Source: SIG607 sp045537575 (GTDB lineage Bacteria; Bacillota; Clostridia; Oscillospirales; Acutalibacteraceae). From it: a stretch of DNA of 57,920 nucleotides. The notes under the pieces were generated by a model. It did no database searches. It was not told where the DNA came from and saw only the letters and a program-made list of their open reading frames with translations. Position numbers and translations under genes: made by a program. This document shows, piece after piece, positions 31,778-40,650 of the stretch. Position 1 is the first letter of the stretch. Each line of letters opens with the position of its first letter. The stretch spans positions 1 through 57,920 of the forward strand of contig JAZSPU010000055.1 in assembly GCA_045537575.1 (NCBI GenBank). Direction: 5' to 3'.

Positions 31778-32505
31778 TGATTAAAATTTTATCTATAGGT
31801 AACAGTTTTTCGGAGGATGCACAGCATTATCTTCACGATATTTCTATGCACGGCGAGGAAGAAATTTATTGCGTAAATCTTTTTATCGGCGGCTGTTCTC
31901 TTGAAACTCATTGTATGAATATTAAAGAGAATAATAAAGCCTATCGCTATGAAGTTAACGGAAAGCATACAGACCGCTACAGAGCAATAGAGGAAGTGCT
32001 TTTGGAAGAAAAATGGGACTATATTACATTCCAACAGGCAAGTTGGCTAAGCGGCAATGAGGAAACCTATATTCCTTATTTTGATGAGCTTTATAGTTTT
32101 GTTAAAGAGAGAAGTGATGCAACCCTTCTTATTCACGAAACATGGGCTTATGAGATTAGTGAAGAGCTGTGTTCTGAAAAAAGAGAAGAAATGTATAACA
32201 ATATCAGCAAAACTTATAAGAAATTTGCAAAAGAATATGGCTTAAATATTATTCCCGTAGGTGACGTTATTCAGTCTCTTCGTTCAACAGAGGAATTTGA
32301 TTACCCCGCTGGGCAACCGTCTTTAAACAGAGACGGTCAGCATTTGGGATATGATTACGGAAGATATGCCGCAGCGCTTACGTGGTATAAGGTTCTGACA
32401 GGAAAAACCGTTAAGAATATCGGCTTTTTGCCTTATGAATTTGTAATCACAGATGACTCTATGAAAAAGATAAACAAAATAAAAGAAATAGTTGAAAACG
32501 TATAA
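31777..32505 (+). CDS. DUF4886-like SGNH-hydrolase-fold protein
   Basis: This 242-residue protein starts with ILSIGNSFSEDAQHYL, where the Ser of GNSF would be the SGNH-type nucleophile; this is the pattern of DUF4886 proteins. GGCSLETH (Gly block), FQQASWLSG (Asn/Gln position) and the late DGQHLGYDYGRY with Asp and His fit a block-V catalytic pair. Such proteins are probably esterases or carbohydrate deacetylases, but no substrate can be named. There is no signal peptide, so it should act in the cytoplasm. The ATG at 31777 follows GAGGTG closely; predicted leader is only about 12 bases. Confidence 0.75.
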   Translation: MIKILSIGNSFSEDAQHYLHDISMHGEEEIYCVNLFIGGCSLETHCMNIKENNKAYRYEVNGKHTDRYRAIEEVLLEEKWDYITFQQASWLSGNEETYIPYFDELYSFVKERSDATLLIHETWAYEISEELCSEKREEMYNNISKTYKKFAKEYGLNIIPVGDVIQSLRSTEEFDYPAGQPSLNRDGQHLGYDYGRYAAALTWYKVLTGKTVKNIGFLPYEFVITDDSMKKINKIKEIVENV

Positions 32506-32534
32506 AAACAGCTGCTAAGTTCGACTTATTTTGA

Positions 32535-32703
32535 ATTTTGAATAAATATGCATAAAATTTGCATATTACTCATAAATATTCCATCAAATTAAACAAATGT
32601 AATGCAGAAAATTGTATATGTTTTGTAATAAAAGGAGTATTTTGAAAAAACGCATAAATTTTATGCAGAAAAACTTGCATATTTATACAAGTGATGGTAT
32701 AAT
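32535..32703 (+). promoter_or_regulatory. argG promoter with ArgR-type ARG boxes
   Basis: Promoter: TTGCAT (32675-32680), 17 bases, TATAAT (32698-32703). ARG-box-like palindromes (consensus TnAATwwwwATTnA): TGAATAAATATGCA (32539-32552, 13 of 14), TTTGCATATTACTCATAA (32558-32575, weaker), and TGCATATTTATACA (32676-32689, 12 of 14) inside a CTTG...CAAG palindrome that covers the -35. GCATAAATTTTATGC at 32652 is a further perfect palindrome. The arrangement fits arginine-dependent repression with looping or hexamer bridging; argR is not in the window. No gene in this 240-base gap. Confidence 0.82.
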
Positions 32704-32743
32704 ACCGATAATGAATTTTAAATATTTTTTGGAGGAATTTGAA

Positions 32744-33973
32744 ATGGATAAAAGTAAAATCAAAAAGGTAGTATTGGCTTATTCGGGCGGTCTTGATACT
32801 TCTATAATCATTCCTTGGTTAAAGGAAAATTACGGTAATCCCGAAATTATTGCTGTTTCCGGTAACGTAGGTCAGGCAAGTGAGCTTGAAGGTCTTGAGG
32901 AGAAGGCTATTAAAACAGGCGCTTCTAAAATTTATATTGAAGATCTTACTAAAGAATTTCTTGAAGATTACGTATTTCCCTGTGTTCAGGCAGGCGCTCT
33001 TTATGAGGATTATATGTTAGGTACTGCTTTTGCCCGTCCTCCTATTGCTAAGCGTATTGCTGAAATTGCCATTAAGGAAGGCGCTGACGCTATTTGCCAC
33101 GGTTGTACCGGTAAGGGTAACGATCAGGTTAGATTTGAAATGGCTATTAAGGCATTTGCTCCCGATATGCCCATTATTGCTCCTTGGAGAGAGTGGGATA
33201 TTAAATCCAGAGAAGAAGAAATTGACTATGCCGAGGCACACAACGTACCTCTTAAGATAAACAGAGAAACAAACTATTCCAAGGATAAGAATATCTGGCA
33301 CTTAAGCCACGAAGGTCTTGACCTTGAGGACCCTGCAAACGAGCCTCAGTACAATAAAGAAGGCTTTTTGGAAATGGGCGTTTCTCCCGAAATGGCTCCC
33401 GATAAGCCTACCTATGTAACCATTCACTTTGAAAAGGGTATTCCTACCGCTATTGACGGTGTAGAAATGGACAGCGTTGCACTTGTTTCTAAACTTAACG
33501 AGCTCGGCGGCGCAAACGGTATCGGTCTTCTTGATATCGTTGAAAACCGTCTTGTAGGTATGAAGTGCAGAGGTGTTTATGAAACTCCCGGCGGTGCAAT
33601 TCTTTATAAAGCACATCAGATTTTAGAGACTATCTGTCTTGATAAGGATACTGCTCATTATAAGTCTCTTGTTGCACAGAAACTTGCTGAGAACGTATAT
33701 AACGCTCTTTGGTTTACTCCTCTTACCGAAGCAATTCTTGCTTTTGTTAAGACTACACAGAAAACCGTAACAGGTGACGTTAAGGTTAAGCTTTATAAGG
33801 GTAATATCATTAACGCAGGTGTTACATCTCCCTATTCTCTCTATGATAGTGAAATTGCTACATTTGATGAGGATGACGTATATGACCAGAAGGAATCTGC
33901 AGGCTTTATCAATCTTTACGGTCTGCCCACCAAGGTCTATGCAAAAATGAAGAAAAAGAACAATTTAGACTAA
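32744..33973 (+). CDS. argG: Argininosuccinate synthase
   Basis: ArgG, 409 residues, joins citrulline and aspartate with ATP. AYSGGLDTS (near residue 10) is the ATP pyrophosphatase loop; CHGCTGKGNDQVRFE (~117-131), KINRETNYSKDKNIWHLSHEG and GVYETPGG are conserved. The ATG at 32744 lies eight bases after GGAGG; the longer ORF from 32612 crosses the promoter and is rejected. First gene of the arginine operon. Confidence 0.97.
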   Translation: MDKSKIKKVVLAYSGGLDTSIIIPWLKENYGNPEIIAVSGNVGQASELEGLEEKAIKTGASKIYIEDLTKEFLEDYVFPCVQAGALYEDYMLGTAFARPPIAKRIAEIAIKEGADAICHGCTGKGNDQVRFEMAIKAFAPDMPIIAPWREWDIKSREEEIDYAEAHNVPLKINRETNYSKDKNIWHLSHEGLDLEDPANEPQYNKEGFLEMGVSPEMAPDKPTYVTIHFEKGIPTAIDGVEMDSVALVSKLNELGGANGIGLLDIVENRLVGMKCRGVYETPGGAILYKAHQILETICLDKDTAHYKSLVAQKLAENVYNALWFTPLTEAILAFVKTTQKTVTGDVKVKLYKGNIINAGVTSPYSLYDSEIATFDEDDVYDQKESAGFINLYGLPTKVYAKMKKKNNLD

Positions 33974-33992
33974 TTTTTCAGAGGTAGTTACA

Positions 33993-35369
33993 ATGGATAA
34001 AATGTGGGCGGGAAGATTTAACAAAGCCCTTGATAAAGAGGCTGACGACTTTAATTCTTCCATTCATTTCGATTCAAGAATGTATAAGCAGGATATAACC
34101 GGCTCAATAGTTCACGCTATGATGCTTTCCCGTCAGGGTATCATTACTAAGGAGGAAAGCGCCGATATCATTAATGGTCTTAGCGGTATTTTGGACGATA
34201 TAGAAAGCGGAGCCTTATCCTTTGATATGGATGCTGAAGATATCCATATGTTTATTGAATCAGAACTTACTAAAAGAATAGGCGATAACGGTAAAAAGCT
34301 TCATACCGCCCGCAGCCGTAACGATCAAGTAGCCCTCGATATCAGACTTTATTTAAGAGACGAATGTGATGAGATTTCAGGCTTACTTTTAAAGCTTATC
34401 GAGGTTATAAAAGACAAAGCCGAAGAAAATCAGGATGCTATTATGCCGGGTTACACACATTTACAGCGTGCGCAACCTATAACCTTTGCTCATCATCTGC
34501 TAGCCTATGCTATGATGTTCAAGCGTGATTTCGAGCGTTTAAATGATGCTGTAAAGAGAATGAATTATTCCCCCATAGGCTCTTGTGCTTTGGCAGGTAC
34601 TACTTATAATACCGACAGAGCCTTTGAAGCTGAGCGCCTAGGCTTTGACGGAATAATGATGAACAGTATCGACGGTGTTTCCGACAGAGATTTTTGTATT
34701 GAACTTATGTCCTGTTTTGCTACCGCTATGATGCATCTGTCCCGTTTTTCCGAAGAAATAATTCTTTGGTCAAGCTGGGAGTTTAAATTTGTTGAACTTG
34801 ATGACAGCTATACCACAGGCTCAAGCATTATGCCACAGAAGAAAAATTCCGATATGGCAGAGCTTGTAAGAGGTAAAACAGGCAGAGTATATGGAAATCT
34901 TTTAGCCCTTCTTACCACCCTTAAGGGTTTGCCCCTTGCTTATAATAAGGATATGCAGGAGGATAAAGAAGCAATATTTGACAGCGTTGATACCATAAAG
35001 AAATGTCTTAGCATTTTTGCTCCCATGGTTGCTACTATGAAGGTTTTAAAAGCAAATATGTATTCTGCATCTCAAAAGGGCTTTATAAATGCTACCGACC
35101 TTGCTGATTATCTTGTTAAAAAGGGTATGCCCTTCAGAACCGCTTATAAGCACGTGGGAACTCTTGTTGGGTATTGTATAGATAATAATACTGTTCTTGA
35201 AGAATTGCCTATAGAAAAATACAGAGAATATTCAGAGCTTTTTGATAATGATTTATATGATGAAATCTCCCTTGAGACCTGTGTTGCAAAGCGTATTTCT
35301 GCAGGCTCTACAGGTTACGAATCGGTAAAAGAACAGATTAAATATATTACGGAGTTTTTGAAAAAATGA
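33993..35369 (+). CDS. argH: Argininosuccinate lyase
   Basis: ArgH, 458 residues, splits argininosuccinate into arginine and fumarate. The N-terminal MWAGRFNKALD, TARSRNDQVALD (~105-116), GYTHLQRAQPITFAHHL, and the superfamily signature GSSIMPQKKNSDMAELVRGK (~276) with the catalytic Ser loop are all present. It overlaps argC by four bases (ATGA). Confidence 0.97.
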   Translation: MDKMWAGRFNKALDKEADDFNSSIHFDSRMYKQDITGSIVHAMMLSRQGIITKEESADIINGLSGILDDIESGALSFDMDAEDIHMFIESELTKRIGDNGKKLHTARSRNDQVALDIRLYLRDECDEISGLLLKLIEVIKDKAEENQDAIMPGYTHLQRAQPITFAHHLLAYAMMFKRDFERLNDAVKRMNYSPIGSCALAGTTYNTDRAFEAERLGFDGIMMNSIDGVSDRDFCIELMSCFATAMMHLSRFSEEIILWSSWEFKFVELDDSYTTGSSIMPQKKNSDMAELVRGKTGRVYGNLLALLTTLKGLPLAYNKDMQEDKEAIFDSVDTIKKCLSIFAPMVATMKVLKANMYSASQKGFINATDLADYLVKKGMPFRTAYKHVGTLVGYCIDNNTVLEELPIEKYREYSELFDNDLYDEISLETCVAKRISAGSTGYESVKEQIKYITEFLKK

Positions 35370-36298
35370 AAAAGGTATTTATAGACGGCAGTGTAGGTAC
35401 AACAGGACTCAGAATTTTTGAACGTCTGGGTAAAAGAGAGGATATAGCCTTAATTACTTTGCCCGAAGAAAAGCGTAAGGACGTTTCTGCCAGAAAAGAA
35501 GCAATAAACAGTGCAGATATAGTTTTTCTTTGTTTGCCTGATGATGCGGCAAGGGAGTCTGTATCTCTTCTTGAAAACGATAATACGGTTATTATTGATA
35601 CCTCTACAGCCCACAGAACAGACGAAAACTGGACCTACGGTTTTCCCGAGCTTAAAGCTGAAATTGCTCAAAAGCTTCCAAGCTCTAAGAAAATTGCAGT
35701 CCCCGGTTGTCACGCAAGCGGTGTTATAGCCCTTGTTTATCCGCTTATTGAAGCAGGAATTTTAGACAGCGATGCGCTTTTATGCGTTACGTCTGTTACA
35801 GGATACAGCGGTGGCGGTAAGAAAATGATTGCCGAGTATGAAGCCGATGAAATTGACAAGCTTTTCAGCGCTCCCAGACAGTACGGACTTACTCAACAGC
35901 ATAAGCACCTAAAGGAAATAAAGGCTATTGCATCCCTTGATAATGCTCCTGCCTTTTCTCCCATAGTTTCTTCCTTCTATAGCGGTATGTGTGTAACTAT
36001 TCCCTTATTTAAGAGTCAGCTTAAAAATGGCGCTACTATAGACGATATAAAGAATATTTACAGCAAAAAATATAACGGCCCCGTTGTTTCATATAAGGAC
36101 GAAGCTGATGAAAGCGGATTTATTTCTGCTAATAAGCTTAGCGGTCTTGACAGTATGGAGATTGCTGTTTTCGGTAATGAAGAAAGAATTTTACTCGCCG
36201 CAAGATATGATAATCTTGGCAAAGGCGCTTCGGGTGCAGCTGTTCAATGTATGAATATCTGTATGGGCGCTGACGAGACTACAGGACTCAGCATTTAA
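35366..36298 (+). CDS. argC: N-acetyl-gamma-glutamyl-phosphate reductase (type 2)
   Basis: ArgC, 310 residues, reduces N-acetylglutamyl phosphate to the semialdehyde with NADPH. GSVGTTGLRIFERL is the nucleotide-binding start; VPGCHASG (~115-122) carries the catalytic cysteine; GYSGGGKKMI and HKHLKEI follow. The length and the DGSVGTTGL start belong to the shorter type 2 form rather than the ~345-residue type 1 usual in Bacillus. Coupled to argH by a 4-base overlap. Confidence 0.94.
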   Translation: MKKVFIDGSVGTTGLRIFERLGKREDIALITLPEEKRKDVSARKEAINSADIVFLCLPDDAARESVSLLENDNTVIIDTSTAHRTDENWTYGFPELKAEIAQKLPSSKKIAVPGCHASGVIALVYPLIEAGILDSDALLCVTSVTGYSGGGKKMIAEYEADEIDKLFSAPRQYGLTQQHKHLKEIKAIASLDNAPAFSPIVSSFYSGMCVTIPLFKSQLKNGATIDDIKNIYSKKYNGPVVSYKDEADESGFISANKLSGLDSMEIAVFGNEERILLAARYDNLGKGASGAAVQCMNICMGADETTGLSI

Positions 36299-36312
36299 GA
36301 AAGGTTTTTAAT

Positions 36313-37524
36313 ATGAAGATTATAAACGGCGGTGTATGTGCCGCAAAGGGTTACAAAGCTTCGGGTATTCATTGCGGTATCCGTAAGAATAAAACAAAAA
36401 ACGATATTGCTCTTATATACAGTGAAAACGTGGCAAACGCTGCTGCTGTATATACTACAAATCTTGTTAAAGGCGCTCCTCTTACAGTTACTAAAAAGCA
36501 TTTAGCTAACGGTAAGGCTCAGGCTGTTATTTGTAACAGCGGAAATGCAAATACCTGCAATGCCGACGGTATTGAGGTTGCTGAAAAAATGGGCGTTATT
36601 GTTGCTGATGAACTTAACATAAATAGTGATGACGTTATTGTCGCTTCAACCGGTGTAATCGGACAACCTCTTGATATTACTCCTATTAAAAACGGTGTTC
36701 CCGCTTTGGTTAAAGCTCTCGGTGATAACAGTTTAGATGCCGCATACGGTATTATGACTACAGATACAAAGGTAAAGGAAATTGCCGTTTCTTTTGATAT
36801 AGACGGAGTAGAATGTAAAATAGGCGGTATTGCAAAGGGAAGCGGTATGATACATCCCGATATGGCAACAATGCTTGTATTTATTACTACCGACTGTGCG
36901 ATTTCTTCCTCTTTGCTTCAAAAAGCTCTTTCAGAAGATATTAAAAATACCTTTAATATGGTTAGTGTTGACGGCGATACCTCCACTAACGATATGGTTG
37001 CAGTTCTGGCTAACGGTATGGCAGGGAATAAGCCTATTGAGAGCGAAGGCGAAGAATATGAAACCTTTATGAAGGCTCTTAATACAGTAACGGTTTATCT
37101 TTGCCGAATGATTGCGGCTGACGGCGAGGGCGCTACAAAGCTTCTTGAATGTAAGGTCAGCGGCGCAAAGGACGATTTAACTGCTAAAAAGGTGGCTAAG
37201 AGTATAATATGTTCTTCTCTTACAAAAGCGGCTATGTTTGGCGCTGATGCCAACTGGGGAAGAGTTCTTTGTGCAATAGGATATGCTAAATGCGACGTTG
37301 ATGTAAATAAGGTTGACGTATCCTTTAAATCCGAAAAGGGTATAATCGACGTTTGCAAAATGGGAAGCGGTATTGAATTTTCAGAAGAAAAGGCAAAAGA
37401 AATTTTGCTTATGGATGAAATAGAAATTATCGTTAATCTGGGTGACGGAATTGCAGGGGCTACTGCTTGGGGTTGCGACCTTACCTACGATTACGTAAAA
37501 ATTAACGGTGATTACCGTACCTAA
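36313..37524 (+). CDS. argJ: Bifunctional ornithine acetyltransferase / N-acetylglutamate synthase
   Basis: ArgJ, 403 residues, recycles the acetyl group from N-acetylornithine to glutamate, and in bifunctional forms also uses acetyl-CoA. CNSGNANTCNADG (~75-87), GVIGQPL, and the self-cleavage site GSGMIHPDMATML (cut before the Thr) are conserved; SVDGDTSTND follows in the beta chain. The absence of argA in the operon suggests the bifunctional form (inference). Confidence 0.95.
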   Translation: MKIINGGVCAAKGYKASGIHCGIRKNKTKNDIALIYSENVANAAAVYTTNLVKGAPLTVTKKHLANGKAQAVICNSGNANTCNADGIEVAEKMGVIVADELNINSDDVIVASTGVIGQPLDITPIKNGVPALVKALGDNSLDAAYGIMTTDTKVKEIAVSFDIDGVECKIGGIAKGSGMIHPDMATMLVFITTDCAISSSLLQKALSEDIKNTFNMVSVDGDTSTNDMVAVLANGMAGNKPIESEGEEYETFMKALNTVTVYLCRMIAADGEGATKLLECKVSGAKDDLTAKKVAKSIICSSLTKAAMFGADANWGRVLCAIGYAKCDVDVNKVDVSFKSEKGIIDVCKMGSGIEFSEEKAKEILLMDEIEIIVNLGDGIAGATAWGCDLTYDYVKINGDYRT

Positions 37525-37531
37525 AAATAAA

Positions 37532-37564
37532 AAAATCTCCATTTTACTAAGTGGAGATTTTGGC
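37532..37564 (+). terminator. Weak hairpin between argJ and argB
   Basis: AAAATCTCCA and TGGAGATTTT form a 9-10 bp stem with a 10-base loop and a U-poor end. It may be a partial terminator or processing site that lowers argB-D-F expression; argB follows after 24 bases with its own AAGGAG. Confidence 0.55.
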
Positions 37565-37587
37565 TATTTAATAAGGAGAATAAAATT

Positions 37588-38454
37588 ATGAATGTTTCTA
37601 ATGCAGACAGAGCTGAAATACTTGTTCAGGCGCTTCCTTATATTAAAAAATATACCGGAAAGATTGTCGTAATTAAATACGGCGGTAACGCTATGATTAA
37701 CGAAGATCTTAAAAATTCCGTTATGAGTGATATAATACTTCTCACTCTGGTCGGAGTAAAGGTTGTTCTGGTTCACGGCGGAGGCCCCGAAATTACCGAA
37801 ATGCTCGGTAAAGTAGGTATTGAAAGTAAATTTGTTAACGGACTGAGAGTAACCGATAAGGATACCATTGATATTGTTCAGATGGTACTTGCAGGAAAGG
37901 TTAACAAAAGCCTTGTAAATCATATCGAAAGAAAAGGCGGTAAGGCAATCGGTCTTTCGGGTATCGACGGTCATATGCTTCGTGCCGAAGTTAAGGATGA
38001 AAAACTCGGTTACGTGGGCAATATCACAAAGGTTAACGTTCAACCTATTCTCGACGTTATTGAAAAGGGATATATCCCCGTTGTTTCTACACTGGGTTGT
38101 GATAAGGAAGGCAACGTGTATAACGTAAATGCAGACACAGCCGCCGCAAAAATTGCAGGCGCTCTTGCTGCTGAAAGTCTTATTTCTCTTACCGATATAA
38201 GCGGTATTTTAAGGGATGTAAATGACTCTGCTTCTCTTATTTCTCATATCGAAGTTGAAGAAGCAAAATCCCTTATTAACGAGGGCGTAATTTCAGGCGG
38301 TATGATTCCTAAGGTTGAATGCTGTGTAAACGCTATTGATTGGGGCGTAAAAAAGGTATTCATTATTGACGGCAGAGTGGAACATTCTCTTCTTATTGAA
38401 ACCTTGACCGATGAAGGTATCGGTACAATGTTCTATAGAAAAAAAGGTGACTGA
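37588..38454 (+). CDS. argB: Acetylglutamate kinase
   Basis: ArgB, 288 residues, phosphorylates N-acetylglutamate. IVVIKYGGNAM, VLVHGGGPEI, LSGIDGHML, NVNADTAAAKIAGAL and GVISGGMIPKVECC mark the amino-acid-kinase fold. It has the N-terminal helix (SNADRAEILVQALPYIKKY) typical of arginine-feedback-sensitive hexameric enzymes, so end-product inhibition is likely. One base separates its stop from argD. Confidence 0.97.
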   Translation: MNVSNADRAEILVQALPYIKKYTGKIVVIKYGGNAMINEDLKNSVMSDIILLTLVGVKVVLVHGGGPEITEMLGKVGIESKFVNGLRVTDKDTIDIVQMVLAGKVNKSLVNHIERKGGKAIGLSGIDGHMLRAEVKDEKLGYVGNITKVNVQPILDVIEKGYIPVVSTLGCDKEGNVYNVNADTAAAKIAGALAAESLISLTDISGILRDVNDSASLISHIEVEEAKSLINEGVISGGMIPKVECCVNAIDWGVKKVFIIDGRVEHSLLIETLTDEGIGTMFYRKKGD

Positions 38455-38455
38455 T

Positions 38456-39619
38456 ATGTCTTATATTGAGGACGATAAAAAATATATTGCAGGTACATAT
38501 AACCGTTTTCCCGTTGAAATAGTAAAGGGAAAGGGAAGTATCTGTAAGGATTCAGACGGAAAAGAATATATTGACCTTGGCACAGGTATTGCAGTAAATA
38601 CCTTCGGCTTTTGTGATGAAAGCTGGGTAAAGGCTGTGACCGAGCAGTTAAACGCTTTTCAGCATACCTCTAATCTATACTACAGTAATCCCTGTATCAC
38701 CCTTGCTAAGATGCTTTGTGAACGTACAGGCTGTTCAAAGGTTTTCTTTTCAAATTCAGGTGCCGAAGCTAATGAGTGTGCAATAAAAACAGCAAGAAAA
38801 TATGCAGCAGAGGTTAAAGGCATAAAAGAGCCTACGATTTTAACCCTAGTAAACAGTTTTCACGGCAGAACAATAACAACCCTTGCCGCAACAGGACAGG
38901 ATGTTTTCCATAAGGATTTTCTTCCTCTTACCGAAGGCTTTGCTTATACCCCTGCCAATGATATAGATGCACTTTTAAATAGCGTTGAAAAATATTCTCC
39001 CAGCGCGATTATGTTTGAAACAGTTCAGGGCGAAGGCGGTGTAGTGCCCCTCGATAAAGCTTTCGTTGAGGCAATGGTGAAAATAGCCAAGGAAAAGGAT
39101 ATCCTTCTTATTGTTGACGAGGTACAGACCGGCAACGGCAGAACAGGTGAACTTTATGGATATATGAACTACGGCTTTACTCCCGATATTGTATCTACCG
39201 CAAAGGGACTTGCAGGAGGACTTCCCATTGGCGCCACAATGCTTTTTGATAGGGTTAAAGATGTTTTAACACCTTCAAGTCACGGCTCTACCTTTGGCGG
39301 AAATCCCGTTTCCTGTGCAGGTGCAGTTAATATTTTAAACAGAATTGACGACATAGTTTTAAAGGGCGTAAAGGAAAGAAACAAGCTTATAGTTGATACT
39401 TTAAGCTCAGCAAAGGGAATTAAAAGCATCAGCGGTATGGGACTTATGCTTGGTATCGAAACCGAAAAGAGTGCCGCTCAGGTTGTTAAGGAATGTATGG
39501 AAAAAGGCGTTCTACTACTAACCGCCAAAACAAAGGTGCGACTGCTGCCGGCGCTTAACATTCCTCTTGACGTTTTAAAAACAGCGCTTAGCGTAATTAA
39601 AGACGTATGTGCTCAGTAG
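38456..39619 (+). CDS. argD: Acetylornithine aminotransferase
   Basis: ArgD, 387 residues, a class III PLP aminotransferase making N-acetylornithine from the semialdehyde and glutamate. FFSNSGAEANECAIK (~98-112), SFHGRT, LLIVDEVQTGNGRTG (PLP Asp) and TAKGLAGGLPIGA with the PLP lysine are present. The ATG at 38456 is preferred; the longer ORF from 38411 overlaps argB. Confidence 0.95.
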   Translation: MSYIEDDKKYIAGTYNRFPVEIVKGKGSICKDSDGKEYIDLGTGIAVNTFGFCDESWVKAVTEQLNAFQHTSNLYYSNPCITLAKMLCERTGCSKVFFSNSGAEANECAIKTARKYAAEVKGIKEPTILTLVNSFHGRTITTLAATGQDVFHKDFLPLTEGFAYTPANDIDALLNSVEKYSPSAIMFETVQGEGGVVPLDKAFVEAMVKIAKEKDILLIVDEVQTGNGRTGELYGYMNYGFTPDIVSTAKGLAGGLPIGATMLFDRVKDVLTPSSHGSTFGGNPVSCAGAVNILNRIDDIVLKGVKERNKLIVDTLSSAKGIKSISGMGLMLGIETEKSAAQVVKECMEKGVLLLTAKTKVRLLPALNIPLDVLKTALSVIKDVCAQ

Positions 39620-39632
39620 AAAGGAAATTGTT

Positions 39633-40616
39633 ATGAATTTAAGAGGCAGAGATTTTTTAAAACTTCTTGACTTTAGCAGCGAAGAAATTAGCTATTTGAT
39701 TGACAAAGCGGCTGAATATAAAGCAAAGAAAAAAGCAGGAATCCTTCATGATGAATTTAAAGGAAAAAATATTGCTTTGATTTTTGAAAAAACCAGTACA
39801 AGAACACGTTGCAGCTTTGAAGTGGCTGCGCACGACCTTGGAATAGGCACAACCTATCTTGATCCAAGCGGCTCACAGATAGGCAAAAAGGAAAGCATTG
39901 CCGATACAGCCCGTGTTCTTTCGGGCATTTACGACGGTATTGAATATCGTGGATTTGGTCAGGAAATCGTTGAAGAACTGGCTAAATATTCATCTGTTCC
40001 CGTTTGGAACGGGCTTACCAATGAATTTCATCCCACACAGATACTTGCCGACTTTTTAACCATTAAAGAGCAGTTTGGATATCTTAAAGGAATAAACTTT
40101 GTTTATATGGGCGATGCAAGATATAATATGGGCAATTCCTTAATGGTTGGTTGCGCTTTGATGGGACTTAATTTTACTGCTTGTGCTCCCGAAAAATATA
40201 TGCCCGAAAAAGACCTTGTGGATATATGTAAGGAACTTGCCGAAAAAAGCGGTGCAGTTCTTAAATTCGAAACCGATCCCATAAAGGCAACAAAAGACGC
40301 CAATGTTATTTATACAGACGTTTGGGTATCTATGGGTGAGCCACAAGAGGTTTGGGAAGAAAGAATAAGAGAACTTTCACCCTATCAGGTTAATAGTGCG
40401 CTTATGGATAATGCTGCGAAAAACGCAGTATTTATGCATTGCTTACCTGCTTTCCACGACCTTAAAACAGGCATAGGAAGGGAAATGGGCGAGAAGTTCG
40501 GTATTGATGCAATGGAAGTGACCGACGAGGTTTTCGAAAGCCCGCGTTCCATAGTATTTAAAGAAGCGGAAAACCGTATGCATACAATCAAGGCAGTTAT
40601 TGCAGAAACAATATAA
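39633..40616 (+). CDS. argF: Ornithine carbamoyltransferase
   Basis: ArgF, 327 residues, makes citrulline from ornithine and carbamoyl phosphate. EKTSTRTRCSFE (~50-61) is the carbamoyl phosphate loop, EFHPTQ the second, and MHCLPAFHD (~267-275) holds the ornithine-binding cysteine. The length and motifs fit the anabolic enzyme. The ATG at 39633 follows GAAAGGA; the ORF from 39609 overlaps the argD end. Carbamoyl phosphate synthase genes are not in the window. Confidence 0.96.
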   Translation: MNLRGRDFLKLLDFSSEEISYLIDKAAEYKAKKKAGILHDEFKGKNIALIFEKTSTRTRCSFEVAAHDLGIGTTYLDPSGSQIGKKESIADTARVLSGIYDGIEYRGFGQEIVEELAKYSSVPVWNGLTNEFHPTQILADFLTIKEQFGYLKGINFVYMGDARYNMGNSLMVGCALMGLNFTACAPEKYMPEKDLVDICKELAEKSGAVLKFETDPIKATKDANVIYTDVWVSMGEPQEVWEERIRELSPYQVNSALMDNAAKNAVFMHCLPAFHDLKTGIGREMGEKFGIDAMEVTDEVFESPRSIVFKEAENRMHTIKAVIAETI

Positions 40617-40620
40617 ATTA

Positions 40621-40650
40621 AAGCTCTGTGATTTTTCACAGAGCTTTTTT
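40621..40650 (+). terminator. Terminator of the arginine operon
   Basis: Perfect 11-bp stem AAGCTCTGTGA / TCACAGAGCTT, TTTT loop and U tract, five bases after argF. The right arm overlaps the end of the convergent permease gene. Confidence 0.94.
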
